This document shows, one piece after another, positions 35,842-46,430 of a stretch of 64,000 nucleotides of DNA. Position 1 is the stretch's first letter. Every line of letters begins with the position of its first letter. Source of the DNA: Epiperipatus broadwayi (taxonomy: Eukaryota; Onychophora; Udeonychophora; Euonychophora; Peripatidae); NCBI GenBank assembly GCA_028023455.1, contig JAQFVV010000207.1, forward strand, positions 836,208 through 900,207, given 5' to 3'. A program made the position numbers and the translations under genes. The notes below the pieces were generated by a model that was not told the DNA's origin, ran no database searches, and saw only the letters and a list, made by a program, of their open reading frames with translations.

Positions 35842-36222
35842 TTGAAATAATATTTTTAACTGTTTACAAAACAATTACAAACAATCTTTAAATCCACAGT
35901 CGGTTACTTTCTAACCTTCCTCAACTGCCATTAAATTCAAAAACCAAAAGCGGAAGCAAACGTCATCAATTCAAATTCCACGAATCTCGTATTTTAATGT
36001 TAGAAGCTTGTAGATTTATTAAATGCATTTTATTCCTGTTTATAAAAATTGCCTCTTTAATTTTTCTTTTACTATGGTTTCTCTCTTCATGAAGAATTTT
36101 CACATTTTCAAAATTAAATTTAAATTTATAGTTTGAGGAAGGTTAGAAAGTAACCGAAAGTACTTCTGCAGATTTTAAGATTGTTTGTAATTATTTATAA
36201 ACCGTTAAAAATATTATTTCAA
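35842..36222. mobile_element. MITE-like element with ~85-90 bp terminal inverted repeats
   Basis: Left arm 35,842-35,925 and right arm 36,131-36,222 are imperfect reverse complements. Both contain tgaaataatatttttaac, attacaaacaatctt and ggttactttctaaccttcct (in complement on the right). The 205 bp interior has no coding sequence. Long inverted termini and small size fit a non-autonomous DNA transposon. The ends lie in AT-rich DNA, so the target duplication is ambiguous and the superfamily cannot be named. Confidence 0.7.
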
Positions 36223-36689
36223 ATATATATATATATATAATTTGGAGAAATAGAATTGTATATTTGAAACTATAAAAATGAAGGAGAGATTTCAAAAACA
36301 ATTCATTTTGTATTTGTTCAAAGAAAAATGTACACAGGTGATTAAAAACATTGTCAAACTATTAGAAAGTTTAAAAAAAAATATTAATTTAGACTAATTT
36401 TAATTCTTAAGTTAGTATACTTAAAATTAAAGTACACATTTTATGCTTTAAAAGAGATAATTTTTATATAAATAAGCAAGTAGAAATTATTTTGATTGTC
36501 AAGATGTATTGCAATCTATCTTATTGAATTTGGGCAATTTTTTTTAATATTTTATAAAATACACAGATTATCTGAAAAATTATATTTCCATGAATATAAC
36601 TAATATGTCATAAATAACAGAAGGTTAATAAATTGGAAGATTTTTATTTGATAATGAATATTAAGGGTCAGTCTAGTTACGTTACTTTA
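36223..36689. other. AT-rich non-coding DNA
   Basis: No gene or recognised repeat. Confidence 0.5.
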
Positions 36690-37095
36690 TTTAAGATATA
36701 TGAGCACAGACTTTCACATGATCCACCACTCTCCCCTCTATCTCATAACACTGATACACCTGAACACATATATGTTGAAAAGATAAATAATCACCAATAT
36801 CAGTATTTCATGCTAAACCAGCAATCATAAGTTGGTCCAGATCACCATCTCTACGCATATATGCTATAAGTGCTCAGATATATATTAATACAGCCAATCA
36901 TCATACTTTAATGGACAGGCTTCAATCTACTCCATACTCCAACTCTTCATCCATCCATCTAATTGAAAATCCGATGGTAGAATGCTCAAAGGTCACCCTG
37001 AGCCCGAGTTTTTTGTCACACCCATGTTGACCTAATGTCAATCTGACCCCTCATGTACAGGGCATAATCCATTTAATACATATACAAGGGATGGG
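36690..37095 (+). repeat. Dispersed repeat family A, copy 3
   Basis: Contains cagactttcacatgatccac, tctcataacactgatacacc, atttcatgctaaaccagca, aatggacaggcttcaatcta and tctgacccctcatgtaca, the blocks that define the family. It is the most complete copy. Its first ~180 bases are repeated at 37,212-37,389. Confidence 0.8.
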
Positions 37096-37211
37096 CAGAC
37101 AACTCTACTATGTAATAACTGAAACACACGGGCTTATATATATATATATTATTGTATTGTTTTGAATAATTATATATATCTGTCTATATATGTAAGATAT
37201 ACGGTATATGC

Positions 37212-37389
37212 ATACAGACTTTCACACGACCCACCACTCTCCACTCTATCTCATAACACTGATACACTTGAACATATATATGTTGAAAAGATAAATAATT
37301 ACCAATATACATATTTCATGCTAAACCAGCAGTCATCTGTTGGTCCAGATCATCATCTCTACACATATATGCTATAAATGCTCAGATAT
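37212..37389 (+). repeat. Dispersed repeat family A, copy 4, cut by the Gypsy LTR
   Basis: Highly similar to 36,701-36,878. The match ends exactly at gctcagatat (37,389), where the Gypsy LTR starts. The Gypsy element therefore inserted into this copy. Confidence 0.8.
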
Positions 37390-38047
37390 TGCAATATCCA
37401 GTACTAGTCGGATATATATATAGTCGAGGTTCGAGTGAGATTTATCGCACTCAACAGCGACAAGTAATTATATAATTAAACACACGAACACGGTAGTGGA
37501 GTTAATAGGTTTATATACATAAATACATATACAAGGATTAATATATAATACAATTATTACAAAGGTAAACTGACTAACACATTATTATACAACTCTAGTC
37601 TTAAAGGCCCGCAGGCTTACAATAAACAATATTAAAGTCTATACGACCTGTAATGGTCCCTAGGTCTACCTTAGTACGTTTGGAGGTAGACCTCTCCACG
37701 AGACGAGCTGAAAGTGAAGTAGTGTCTGTGCACTCAGGAAAATTCATCCATCCCTCAACTTCACCTAGCAAGTCTGATCTTGTTTGTTCCCACCATACCG
37801 GATGTAACACTCTCTATTTCCATTGGTCATTCCATGACACGAGGTACAAAGTGGTCAGTCTGGTTATCTCTGACCAACCTTAATCGTTTCTGTGATGCTT
37901 TTAGCATACACGCACATACTTGAATATTTGTCATAGTTACATTATTATTGTGTGTATCTGTTAATAAGCATACACACACATACTTGTATTCATTTATAAT
38001 AGTTACATTATTATTGCGTGTATATGTGAATACACACACACATAGCA
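37390..38047 (-). repeat. Ty3/Gypsy 3' LTR (minus strand)
   Basis: 658 bp with ends tgcaat...tagca (TG...CA). On the minus strand it lies directly after a polypurine tract (cttgggggagg, complement of 38,049-38,060), the normal position for a 3' LTR. It contains a two-unit tandem repeat near 37,903-38,040 with agttacattattattg in both units. Its partner 5' LTR is not in the window, because the internal region is truncated at 40,440. Confidence 0.75.
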
Positions 38048-38098
38048 TGCCTCCCCCAAGTTCAGCAAACGTACTTTTCTAAAAAAAATATTTTTTTT

Positions 38099-39264
38099 TC
38101 ATTTCTTCTTCTCTGAACTTAACACATAATCGTGCAGGCGGAGGGGAATTTTTGTTCTCCTCTTTGCACATGGGGGTGATTTAGTTTCACCACCTGTGAC
38201 TATTTCATTTTCTTCACTATTTTGATTTTCTTTGTCAGCAGTAATGATTTCTGTTTCACTTTTAGCTTCATAGTGAGTATCATTTTCTTTGTCATCATTA
38301 CTTTTAAACAATTGCGGAGTGCTTTCTGTTATTGCACTCTTGCGCAATTGGTTAATGTGCTTACGTAATATTTTGCCGTCTGCCATACAGACAGCAACCA
38401 CTTGTTTACTTAAATGGCTTACAACGTATGCTTGAGTCCACAATTTATTTAAATTATTTTTCACCCAGACTCATTCATCAGGTGAAAATTTGTTGTTTAC
38501 TGTAATCAGCATTTGATGCTCTTTTGATGGCATTATTGCTGAGAGTTTTGTGCGTAACTTCCGGCCTAAATATTTTTCTGCAGGTGATCTGCCTGTTTTA
38601 GCTGTGGGTGTGGAATGCTGATATAGCAACGCCATGAAAACTGCCTCTTGGAGTCTACCTTTTCCCAATTTATTCATGGATGACTTTAAGCTTTGTACCA
38701 CTTTCTCGGCCAGTCCATTTGATTGGGGGTGAAAGGGGAGGTAAGGATGTGTTTAATCCCCCATTCCTGCATAAATTTGGCAAATTTTTCAGACGTGAAA
38801 CCGGTTCCATTATCGGATATGAGGGTTTCCGGTAGACCGTGGTATGAAAAAATTTCCATGAGCTTGTCCAGCATCTCATCCGAACTTGTGTTTTTCACTG
38901 TTTTATATTCTGACCATCCTGAGTAGGCATCGACCACTACCAGAAATAATTGTCCGTGGATTGGACCGCAGTGGTCAATGTGAATTCTCTGCCAAGGTTT
39001 CTCTGCTTCTTTCCATGCTTCATATTTCGCTGTGGGTGCTTTTGCACATGACTGACAGCTAGAACCTTTTTTTATGAATGTTTCTATATCAGTGCTGATT
39101 CTCGGCCACCATACATAACTACGGGCTAATGCTTTTGCCCTGACAATGCCTGGATGACCTTCATGTAATAAATTTAGCATGTGCGATCTGCCTATTTTTG
39201 GTATTAGGACCTGATCACCTTTAAGAATGCAACCTTTACATATTGATAGTTTTTCGTGAGCTTT
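38099..39264 (-). pseudogene. Ty3/Gypsy integrase
   Basis: After the TAG at 39,265 the same frame continues into the zinc-binding HHCC segment (HEGHPGIVRAKALARSYVWW, then CQSCAK) and the catalytic core. First Asp is in RIHIDHCGPI, second in TLISDNGTGF. The third acidic residue (Glu of NGLAEKVVQ, codon at 38,705-38,707) is out of frame because of a one-base shift at about 38,718-38,724. A TGA at 38,471-38,473 interrupts the C-terminal part, which continues in the same frame as VWVKNNLNKLW and ends at 38,099. The protein would insert the DNA copy; it cannot be made intact here. Confidence 0.88.
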
Positions 39265-40440
39265 CTATAGCTCTATGTGCAAAAACGGAGGACGTGCTGG
39301 CCAGCCTCTTCTAATTTTCTCCATCAGCCATTTGTAGCCAGCGTCTTCATTGGTCCATGCTGCTACTTTTCGGCTATTAAGAGTCTGGCATTGAAGCGCG
39401 TCAATGTAATTGATTTCTATTTTGCTTGTAGTGTTCTCTGAGTTGTCAGGCATTCGGGATAACACGTCGGCGTGACCAATAGTCTTTCCCTTTTTATATT
39501 CCAGACTGTAATCATACCCAGAGAGTATGTTAATCCATCTCAACATGCGTGGGCTGAGGTGTTCCGGAATTTGTTTGATGCCTAAAATTCCCAGAAGAGG
39601 TTTGTGGTCTGTCATGATTTTGAAATAACGACCGTATAAATACTGGTGGAATTTACGAATTCCAAATACTATGGCTAGCGCTTCTTTGTCCAGCTGACTA
39701 TAATTTTTTTCAGCTTTGGACAAAGTGTGCGATGCGTATGCTATAGGATGTTCCCCAGATTGAGCTGGGTGACATATTACTGCCCCCACTCCATATTCTG
39801 ATGCATCAGTCGTTAGTGTTATCTCAAGATCGCTATTATAGTGTACCAGTAATTTGTTTGATACAAGTAAAGCTTTAGTATTTTGAAAAGCCCTTTCTTG
39901 TGTTGCTTCCCACTTTCATTTCTGATTCTTTTTCAGTAGCTCCTATAATGGTTTGGCTATGTGAGCTTTGCCCTCTAGGAAGTTCTCAAAATAATTTACC
40001 AAACCCAAAAAAGCCTGCAATTGTTTTACGTTACTAGGCCTTCTAGCTTCTGACACTGCTTTGACCTTTTTGGGAGATGGCCTTGTCCCAGAACTAGATA
40101 CTATGTGCCCTAAAAACTTTAATTCAGTGGCCTTCCATATGCATTTTTGCATATTTAATTTCGCTCCGAATTCTTCTAGCCTTTGACAGACAGTAGTTAG
40201 ACGACTATGCAATTCATTTTCTGATCTTGCCATAATTAATATGTCGTCAAAATAAGGGATAACACCCTGGCATCCAGTAAGCAGGGTTTCAGATTTTGCT
40301 TGGAATATACTGGGAGTGGACGCTATGCCAAATGGGAGGCGTTTGCATTTAAATAGACCCACATGAGTAGTCAGTGTTAGAATTTCGGCAGCCTTATTTG
40401 TTACTGGAATTTGATGGAAGGCCGCATAGCCAATCCTCAT
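39265..40440 (-). pseudogene. Ty3/Gypsy reverse transcriptase and RNase H
   Basis: One continuous frame apart from stops. RT (40,440-39,943) shows GLFKCKRLPFGIAS, the catalytic YFDDILI, and LKFLGHIVSSSGTRPSPKK. RNase H (39,860-39,400) shows TTDASEYGVGAVICH, YASHTLSKAEKNYSQLDKE, FHQYLYGRYFKIMTDHKPL and HADVLSRMPD. In-frame stops are TAG at 39,943-39,945, TGA at 39,916-39,918 and TAG at 39,265-39,267; otherwise the frame is kept, so decay is mild. The fingers upstream of residue MRIGYAAFHQIP are missing. The enzyme would copy element RNA into DNA. Confidence 0.9.
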
Positions 40441-41134
40441 ACTTACTTTATTTAATTAAATTATTTAAACAAAGTAGAAAGATATTAAAACAGTCTTTTC
40501 TCACATTTAAATAAAATTAATATGTAATCATTTATAAAATTATCATCTGTAGTTTTTTAAAATTGAACATAATTATATTATACCCTGTCTGTTAATTATA
40601 TTTTTAATAACTGAAAATAATTTATTATTATTTTATTGGCAATACTTAAATGTTTAAATACCTCACTTTATGTTTTATATTCATTTATTTCAAACTGTTT
40701 TGCTCTAAAATCTCTTTTCTGTAGCGTATTCTTTTTTCAAAACATTCTCATTATTATTTGCAAACTAATTCCCAATTAACTGTTTATATATTTTAATATA
40801 TTTATATACGGTAATCTTGTGTAATTATTTTTTGTTTCATATAAACTAATTAAAATACTTAATGCATAGATTATCTTTTTGACATCCCTCAGTTGCTTAT
40901 AATTATCATCATGTGATGCTTAATGGTTTAAATGGTGATCACGTGTTGCTTATAATCTGTGAACTAATCTTTATATTATAATTTTACAGCAAATAACTTT
41001 AATGAAACAGTTTCATTTTGTATTTTAGTTTTTATTTTTGTCTGAATATAATAGAAGTAGTAGATAGGAATATTCTAAATTTTAAGCTTTAACTTGTACT
41101 AAGTGGTGTACATGTTTATATTATGCTAATAAAG
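40441..41134. other. AT-rich non-coding DNA
   Basis: No gene recognised; abrupt composition change at 40,440 marks the end of the Gypsy remnant. Two related phrases around atcatgtgatgct and gatcacgtgttgct lie at about 40,910-40,950. Confidence 0.55.
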
Positions 41135-41290
41135 CAAAAGATAAACATTTTTATTTCTAAAGATACAAAGTTATTTTTATTATTATCTTTTAAAATACTA
41201 AAAATAACTTTGGACTAAAGAATTATTTTTAGAAATAAAAAAACGTTTATCTTTTTGATATAAAAAAACGTTTATCTTTTTGATATAAAT
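41135..41290. repeat. Inverted repeat with 27 bp tandem end
   Basis: Left arm 41,135-41,180 and right arm 41,200-41,262 are imperfect reverse complements (aaaagataaacatttttatt with aaaaaaacgtttatcttttt). The outer right end is duplicated in tandem: aaacgtttatctttttgat occurs at about 41,242 and 41,269. Confidence 0.7.
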
Positions 41291-41687
41291 ATACAACCTA
41301 TTTCTGAATAATTTTAATAAGCCTATAAATAAATCATGGCTTTTCAAATATATAATACTGATAATGCAAACTTATTCCCAGAATGAGTTAAGTCCAGAAA
41401 TATTATCCCAATTATTTACAAGTTAGACGCATTAGGAATCTGACTTGTGTATTTTTGTAGTAATATTTTTGAATTTAGTTTCAATGAATAGAAAACAAAT
41501 ATTTTAATTTCATAATCCATGACATGCTTTTGGAAAAATTTTAAATTATATGTTTGTAAATGAAGAAAAAAAATTATTCTAACATAAAAGTATAGGATGC
41601 TTTTCATATCTTTAGATAAATTTATTTCCCTTAGCATTTCTTCATTATTTTAATTATATTTAAAATTATTTTCAATAATAATTATTT
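41291..41687. other. AT-rich non-coding DNA
   Basis: No gene recognised. A 73-codon minus-strand frame at 41,416-41,637 has ordinary AT-driven composition and no motif. Confidence 0.5.
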
Positions 41688-41814
41688 AAATAAGATATTA
41701 TTTTATATAGATGTTTTTAAATTGTAATAATAATCAGCTATTAAGCTAGCTTAATGGCTGATTATTATTATTACAGTTTAAAAACATCACACTATATGAA
41801 ATAATATCTTATTT
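41688..41814. repeat. 127 bp near-perfect palindrome
   Basis: Symmetric about ttaagctagcttaa (41,745-41,758). Outer arms read aaataagatatta and taatatcttattt; inner arms contain gatgtttttaaa and tttaaaaacatc, then aataataatcag and ctgattattatt. Few mismatches and essentially no loop, so a full hairpin or cruciform is possible. It resembles a small fold-back or MITE-like element. Confidence 0.8.
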
Positions 41815-44185
41815 ACATATGTTTAATTTCAACTAAGAATGACGTATTGTAAATTCTAGTAAATTTTGTAAGCATCATTCATTCAGGCATAGTAAAGGTA
41901 ATTTAAAGTGAATGTTTAATATCTTCATGCTTTCATTTCCAAATGCTTAAGATTTGCCCATACTTAAACATTTGGGTTGAAAGGATAAATGATTCAGTCT
42001 ATCTTTTTACAAAGATTTTATCTTGTGTTTCGAAAGTGAGAGTATTCATTTATAGTAAAATCCACAAAGTGCATGCTAATAATAATTATTCTAAAAATAA
42101 TTTATTTTGCCACAAACTTTATTCAAGCTGAAAACACATTTACAAAAAAAATGTTAGTCAAATAAAATATTTCATGGTTTCCATCAAGAAATTTTGCAAG
42201 GTTTAGAAAAAATAAAATATAAACAACAATACATATATGTATAAAATATAAAGAAATTAGAAGTAAAATTTTATGAATAAAACATAATCTTACTTTGCTG
42301 CCACTAATAAGAAAATAATAATGAATTCTTTGTAACAGCTATATAAATCTCAATAATAATATTACACATATAGCTATTATAAAAAATCATTATTACTTTC
42401 TGATTATTATTTATTAAGTACGTAGAATGTTTACTTAATGTATGGTATAGCTAACTATAGTAACCTATTAGTACAAAATAAAAACTCATATCTTAAATGA
42501 CCATGGAATGGAATAACAACCAATAGATTTATTAATTTATTAGAATATATTTTAAATTATGAAGAGAATTATATTGAATTAAATGTATACTTTAAAGTAC
42601 AATAAATATTTAAATATTCTTATATCATTAAATTATTTTTTCATAATCATATTAATAATTTGTATACTAATTTATTCCTCATGGATTTTCTTAGTGAATT
42701 AGTTATAGATACAATATATATAAAAGGGCATAAATGATAAATAAATGGGTATGATGATCTATTATGAATAATTATGGAAATCAATTTAATAAAATAACAA
42801 TAAAATTAATTAATTAATTTATCATCATCATCATCATAATAATAATAATAATATATAAATAAATAAATAGTAGATTAATCTAAGAAAAGATTACATTAAA
42901 GCAAATGTAAAAATCAATTAAATAAAATGTAAAAATTAATTTAAAAAACATATTAAAGTTATGATCAAAATTGAAAATAATAAATTAAAAGAAAGAGAGA
43001 GAAAGAGAGGAGTATATGAAGTCACCACCATCTATTGTTATTAGTTCTGGCCTTCATTTTGTGATTGATTTATTCCACTCTTGAGTCTGTGAATCATTCT
43101 GGTCTTTAATTTGTGATTGATTCATTATGTTCTTCATTACTCCAGAGATTCAAAAATCTATGGACATATAGAACTATTCATTACTTCTGCAAAAAATATT
43201 ATTGCAGAAGCCACAGATTTAGCAATATGCAGTTCTAGACAACTTTAAAGTGTTTGACTGGACTTCAGGCCCCAAAAGTCCTCTGCAAATCAACTGTCCC
43301 ACTCTCACTGAAAACTAATGCCAAAATAGTGAAATAGACACTGTCACAAGATCAAGAATGAAAAACAAGTCCTGAAAACATTGATGGAGATCAAAAAGCC
43401 AACCGGTTGGAAAGTAACACTAATGCAAATAAAAAACAAGTGAACTGTGTCATCTAATATTACAAAATCTTAGGTAATATGTTTTTTCATGATAAATGTT
43501 TATGTTTAAATGAAATAAACTTTAACAAAGGACTATGATGAAATTTAGCCTCATTAATCAATTATATTTTTTTATGTCAATTTTCATATTATTGTGTTAT
43601 TTTATATTATGTTAGATATGTTTGTGCGTGAATAAATACTAATGTTTGCTTAATTATTATTTAGTCTATTCTCTCTCTCTTCATTGGGTCATCATTAATT
43701 TCATATTATAAATGTTATATGTGTTAAGTTAAATGTGCTGGACCCTGATGCAGAGTATGAACTAGCCTGAGATATGTCAAGCACTGGATTCTGTGCATGT
43801 CATCTGAACCATGCCAGCTATATGACATAAGGTTGGCTGGCACCTGAGTTTGATTCTCAAAATAAATAAAATGCTTTAGATGGCAGGGTTTGAATCCAGA
43901 AGTTGAGGTGGATCATGACCGGCCATGGATATCATTGATGGCTATGCTATCAATGGTATTCTCCTCTCTGCTTAAAGGGTCAGTCCATTCCTATAATATT
44001 AAAGTAAATGTTAAACTTATTGAAGTTTAGATTCCAAAAATTATTATAAAAGGTATTTAAACCTAGCAATAATAAGCTAAATTTTGGGGAACCCAGTTCA
44101 TTAAAATGATTGTAATTTGTACATCACATTATGATCACAATATTATTTCAACAAAGAGCTGAATATTAATGTTGTCGGTCATTTG
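41815..44185. other. Mostly AT-rich non-coding DNA
   Basis: No gene recognised. Holds an ATC/AAT microsatellite at about 42,821-42,855, a short GA run near 42,992 and a ~54 bp tandem pair near 43,048-43,135 (tttgtgattgatt in both). A less AT-rich stretch at 43,735-43,990 has gggtttgaatcc and gtttgattctc, which resemble tRNA-type B boxes and may mark a degenerate SINE, but no full structure is readable. Confidence 0.45.
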
Positions 44186-44189
44186 ATTA

Positions 44190-45080
44190 TGCCCGGTTAT
44201 TTTAACACTTCAATAAAAGTTTGTAAATGAAATATTAGCAATTTAATTGGCTAAGACATTAAATTTTGTTTGCAGTATTAATTTATGAATTATTGAACTA
44301 TTTCTAGATTAGCTTTTTAATTATTATGGATTACTTATTATTAAATTATTATTATTTAAGATATAATTTATAACTAATTTTTACTCTGTCTTAAATTAAT
44401 TTACTGCCACATGATGATATTAGACTGTGACAAATTTAAAATGTGTTAAGTCTTGGATTTGATATTTAGTGTCATTGGGCAGCTCATCATATTGGAGATT
44501 AGTAATACATTTGCAAGTGGTTGAAGATTCATGTTGCAGCCACAATATGATCTCAATTAAGAAGTTATGCCTGTTAATTTTAATATGATGTCACTGATTT
44601 GCACTTAGTGTTGGCAATTTGATTGACTGTAATATCAAACTTTGTTTAGAGAGATTAATTTATGAATGATTCTCAGGTTTATTATAATAGAGAGGGTTAT
44701 TAAGTTATTAATTTTTAAGATACTATAATTTTAGTTGATTTCAATTCTGCTTTAACTTAATATGTTGTAATGTTTAAATGTATAAAGTTGTTAGACAGCA
44801 TCATGATTGTTTAATGTTTTGAAATCTATAAAACCTTGTATTTAACTTTTAAAGGTATTTGGATTTGTGAATCTCTCTGAGAATTGTATTTATACTCACA
44901 GACAGTTGAAAATTAAAGTTATAATCAATGATATATCTTAAAGGACAACTTAAGCCTGGTTAGTTTAATGTGATATCAGAGATTGGCTTATTTTGCACTA
45001 ATGTCATTTAATTGATTATAATGTTAGACTTTGTTTGGGATAGCTAATTCATATATTGTTTTCAGTTTAGCTTTATGTAT
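44190..45080. repeat. Degenerate tandem repeat, ~380 bp period, three units
   Basis: Homologous blocks start near 44,191, 44,567 and 44,953 (spacing 376 and 386). Each runs from gcc.g.tta.tttaa, through a taattgattata or close variant, then tttgttt, then aattcat or attaatttatgaat, to a tcag/ctag motif. Units differ substantially from each other, so it is an old expansion. No coding sequence. Confidence 0.65.
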
Positions 45081-45541
45081 ATATAATATAGTTATTTATT
45101 GTGTCAAAGTCTTGTATATATTATTATGCTTTTATTTTATTTTTTAAATTTAAATTAATCTCTTTGTTAGAATCTATAATGCATTTTTATGTGCCTGTTT
45201 TTTTCACCAATAAATCTTGTATCAAGCTGGTAAGATTAGTGACTTTCTAATGGTTAAACATATTTTGTTTTGTGTATCTTTCTATTTTTTGCTTGCTTGC
45301 CATTTTATCTTAATTTTGTTTTTTTCAATAAGCTAACATATATTAGGAATTTTATTTATTTTCATAAATGTTCATGCTATTTAGATAGATTTTGAAGGGT
45401 CAATGTTCTTTTATTAAAGTATATATCAAAGTTTGCTTTATTTTTCTACAAAGTTCATGCTATATACTGTCTGGATTTTGTGTTTATTTAATATATATAT
45501 ATATAAAACAAAATAAATGTCCGCTAATATCAATAATACAA
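45081..45541. other. AT-rich non-coding DNA
   Basis: No gene recognised; a short TA run at about 45,493-45,504 precedes the palindrome. Confidence 0.5.
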
Positions 45542-45813
45542 TAACAAAACTTAAATATATTCCAAACAACAGTAAACAATTTATAATACAATATAAATAA
45601 AAACTCATAAAGAAATATTTTCGATTATATTCATAATCATTTTCAACTCAACTTTCAAAATGAAATCATCTATTACCGTTTCATTTTGAAAGTTGAGTTG
45701 AAAATGATTATGAATATAATCGAAAATATTTCTTTATGAGTTTTTATTGAGTTTTTATTTATATTGTATTATAAATTGTTTACCGTTGTTTGGAATATAT
45801 TTAAGTTTTGTTA
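45542..45813. mobile_element. Fold-back element, ~125-135 bp arms
   Basis: Left arm 45,542-45,665 and right arm 45,680-45,813 are almost exact reverse complements around a ~14-base loop. Ends are taacaaaact and agttttgtta. The right arm has an extra ~12-base copy of gagtttttatt. The whole could fold into one long hairpin. It has no coding sequence and fits a non-autonomous fold-back or MITE-type transposon; flanking TA-rich DNA hides any target duplication. Confidence 0.8.
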
Positions 45814-45894
45814 TATATATATGTGTGTGTGTGTAAATGTAGTCAACATAGACAGTGTTGTGTTACTTTAGAAACAATGTTTTGTAGAAAAGTA
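45814..45894. other. TA/GT microsatellite and spacer
   Basis: Short (TA)n followed by (GT)n at about 45,812-45,832; no gene. Confidence 0.7.
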
Positions 45895-46430
45895 GAATTA
45901 AGCAAACTGCAGATAACCTATATTCTTATCTGCATAACAAATTGTCCAACAATATGCAAATTGGTCAGTTGTTAAAAATGCCTTCAGAACTTCTAATGGT
46001 GAAGAAAAAAGCCGAGTAGTGATACAGAGCAGAATGAAATCAGTGCAGAAGATGCAGTTGCAGACCAGATAGTGTGCAATAAGAGAAATGCAGTTATATC
46101 CAATTAGATTATAATCAAGATGCAAGTGATTTGTAAGGTTCTTGCTAAAATTTCTAGTGAAATAATGTAGAAAGTTAAGTAAAATGATAACTTTTGAATA
46201 AAGCAAATAGATATTTAAAGAAAAACTTTTCGTAAGTGGGTAAATAGAAATCTATATATGAACTGTTCAATAATGAATATTATTTGTTATAAAGTTCAAC
46301 CAGCCAGTCACCAATTAAATCTAATAATCATTGTTATTAATTTCTAAATTATTCTGAATAAATAAACTCATTTTAAAATTATTAAAACATTTGGTGTGTT
46401 TTATTTAAAGTAATATTATTGAGTGTATGG
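45895..46430 (+). repeat. Dispersed repeat family B, copy 1
   Basis: Shares order and orientation with 48,630-49,110: cttatctgcataac.aattgt, cagaacttctaa, agtgatacagagcag, gtgcagttgcagacca (or close), tctatatatgaactgttcaat, gaatattatttgt, caaccagcca, and tttaaagtaatattatt at the end. Around 500 bp, no long open frame. The nature of the element is unknown; a solo LTR is one possibility. Confidence 0.75.

Larger units (their letters stand above)
38048..40440 (-). mobile_element. Truncated Ty3/Gypsy internal region (pol only)
   Basis: Minus-strand order from 40,440 downward: RT, RNase H, integrase zinc finger and core, integrase C-terminal region, polypurine tract, LTR. Gag, protease and the N-terminal RT fingers are absent; homology stops abruptly at 40,440 next to AT-rich DNA. 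The missing 5' end suggests later deletion rather than a normal insertion. It is unrelated by sequence to the LTRs at 9-14 kb and 51-57 kb. Confidence 0.85.

Noticed and set aside
42820-42856. ATC/AAT run as the tail of a minus-strand RTE LINE
   Set aside because: The sequence beside it lacks the caaccattatcaatccactg block seen at the true tail at 57,610; it is only a microsatellite.
43735-43990. tRNA gene or intact SINE suggested by gggtttgaatcc
   Set aside because: No matching A box at the right distance and no foldable cloverleaf; left as a possible degenerate SINE.
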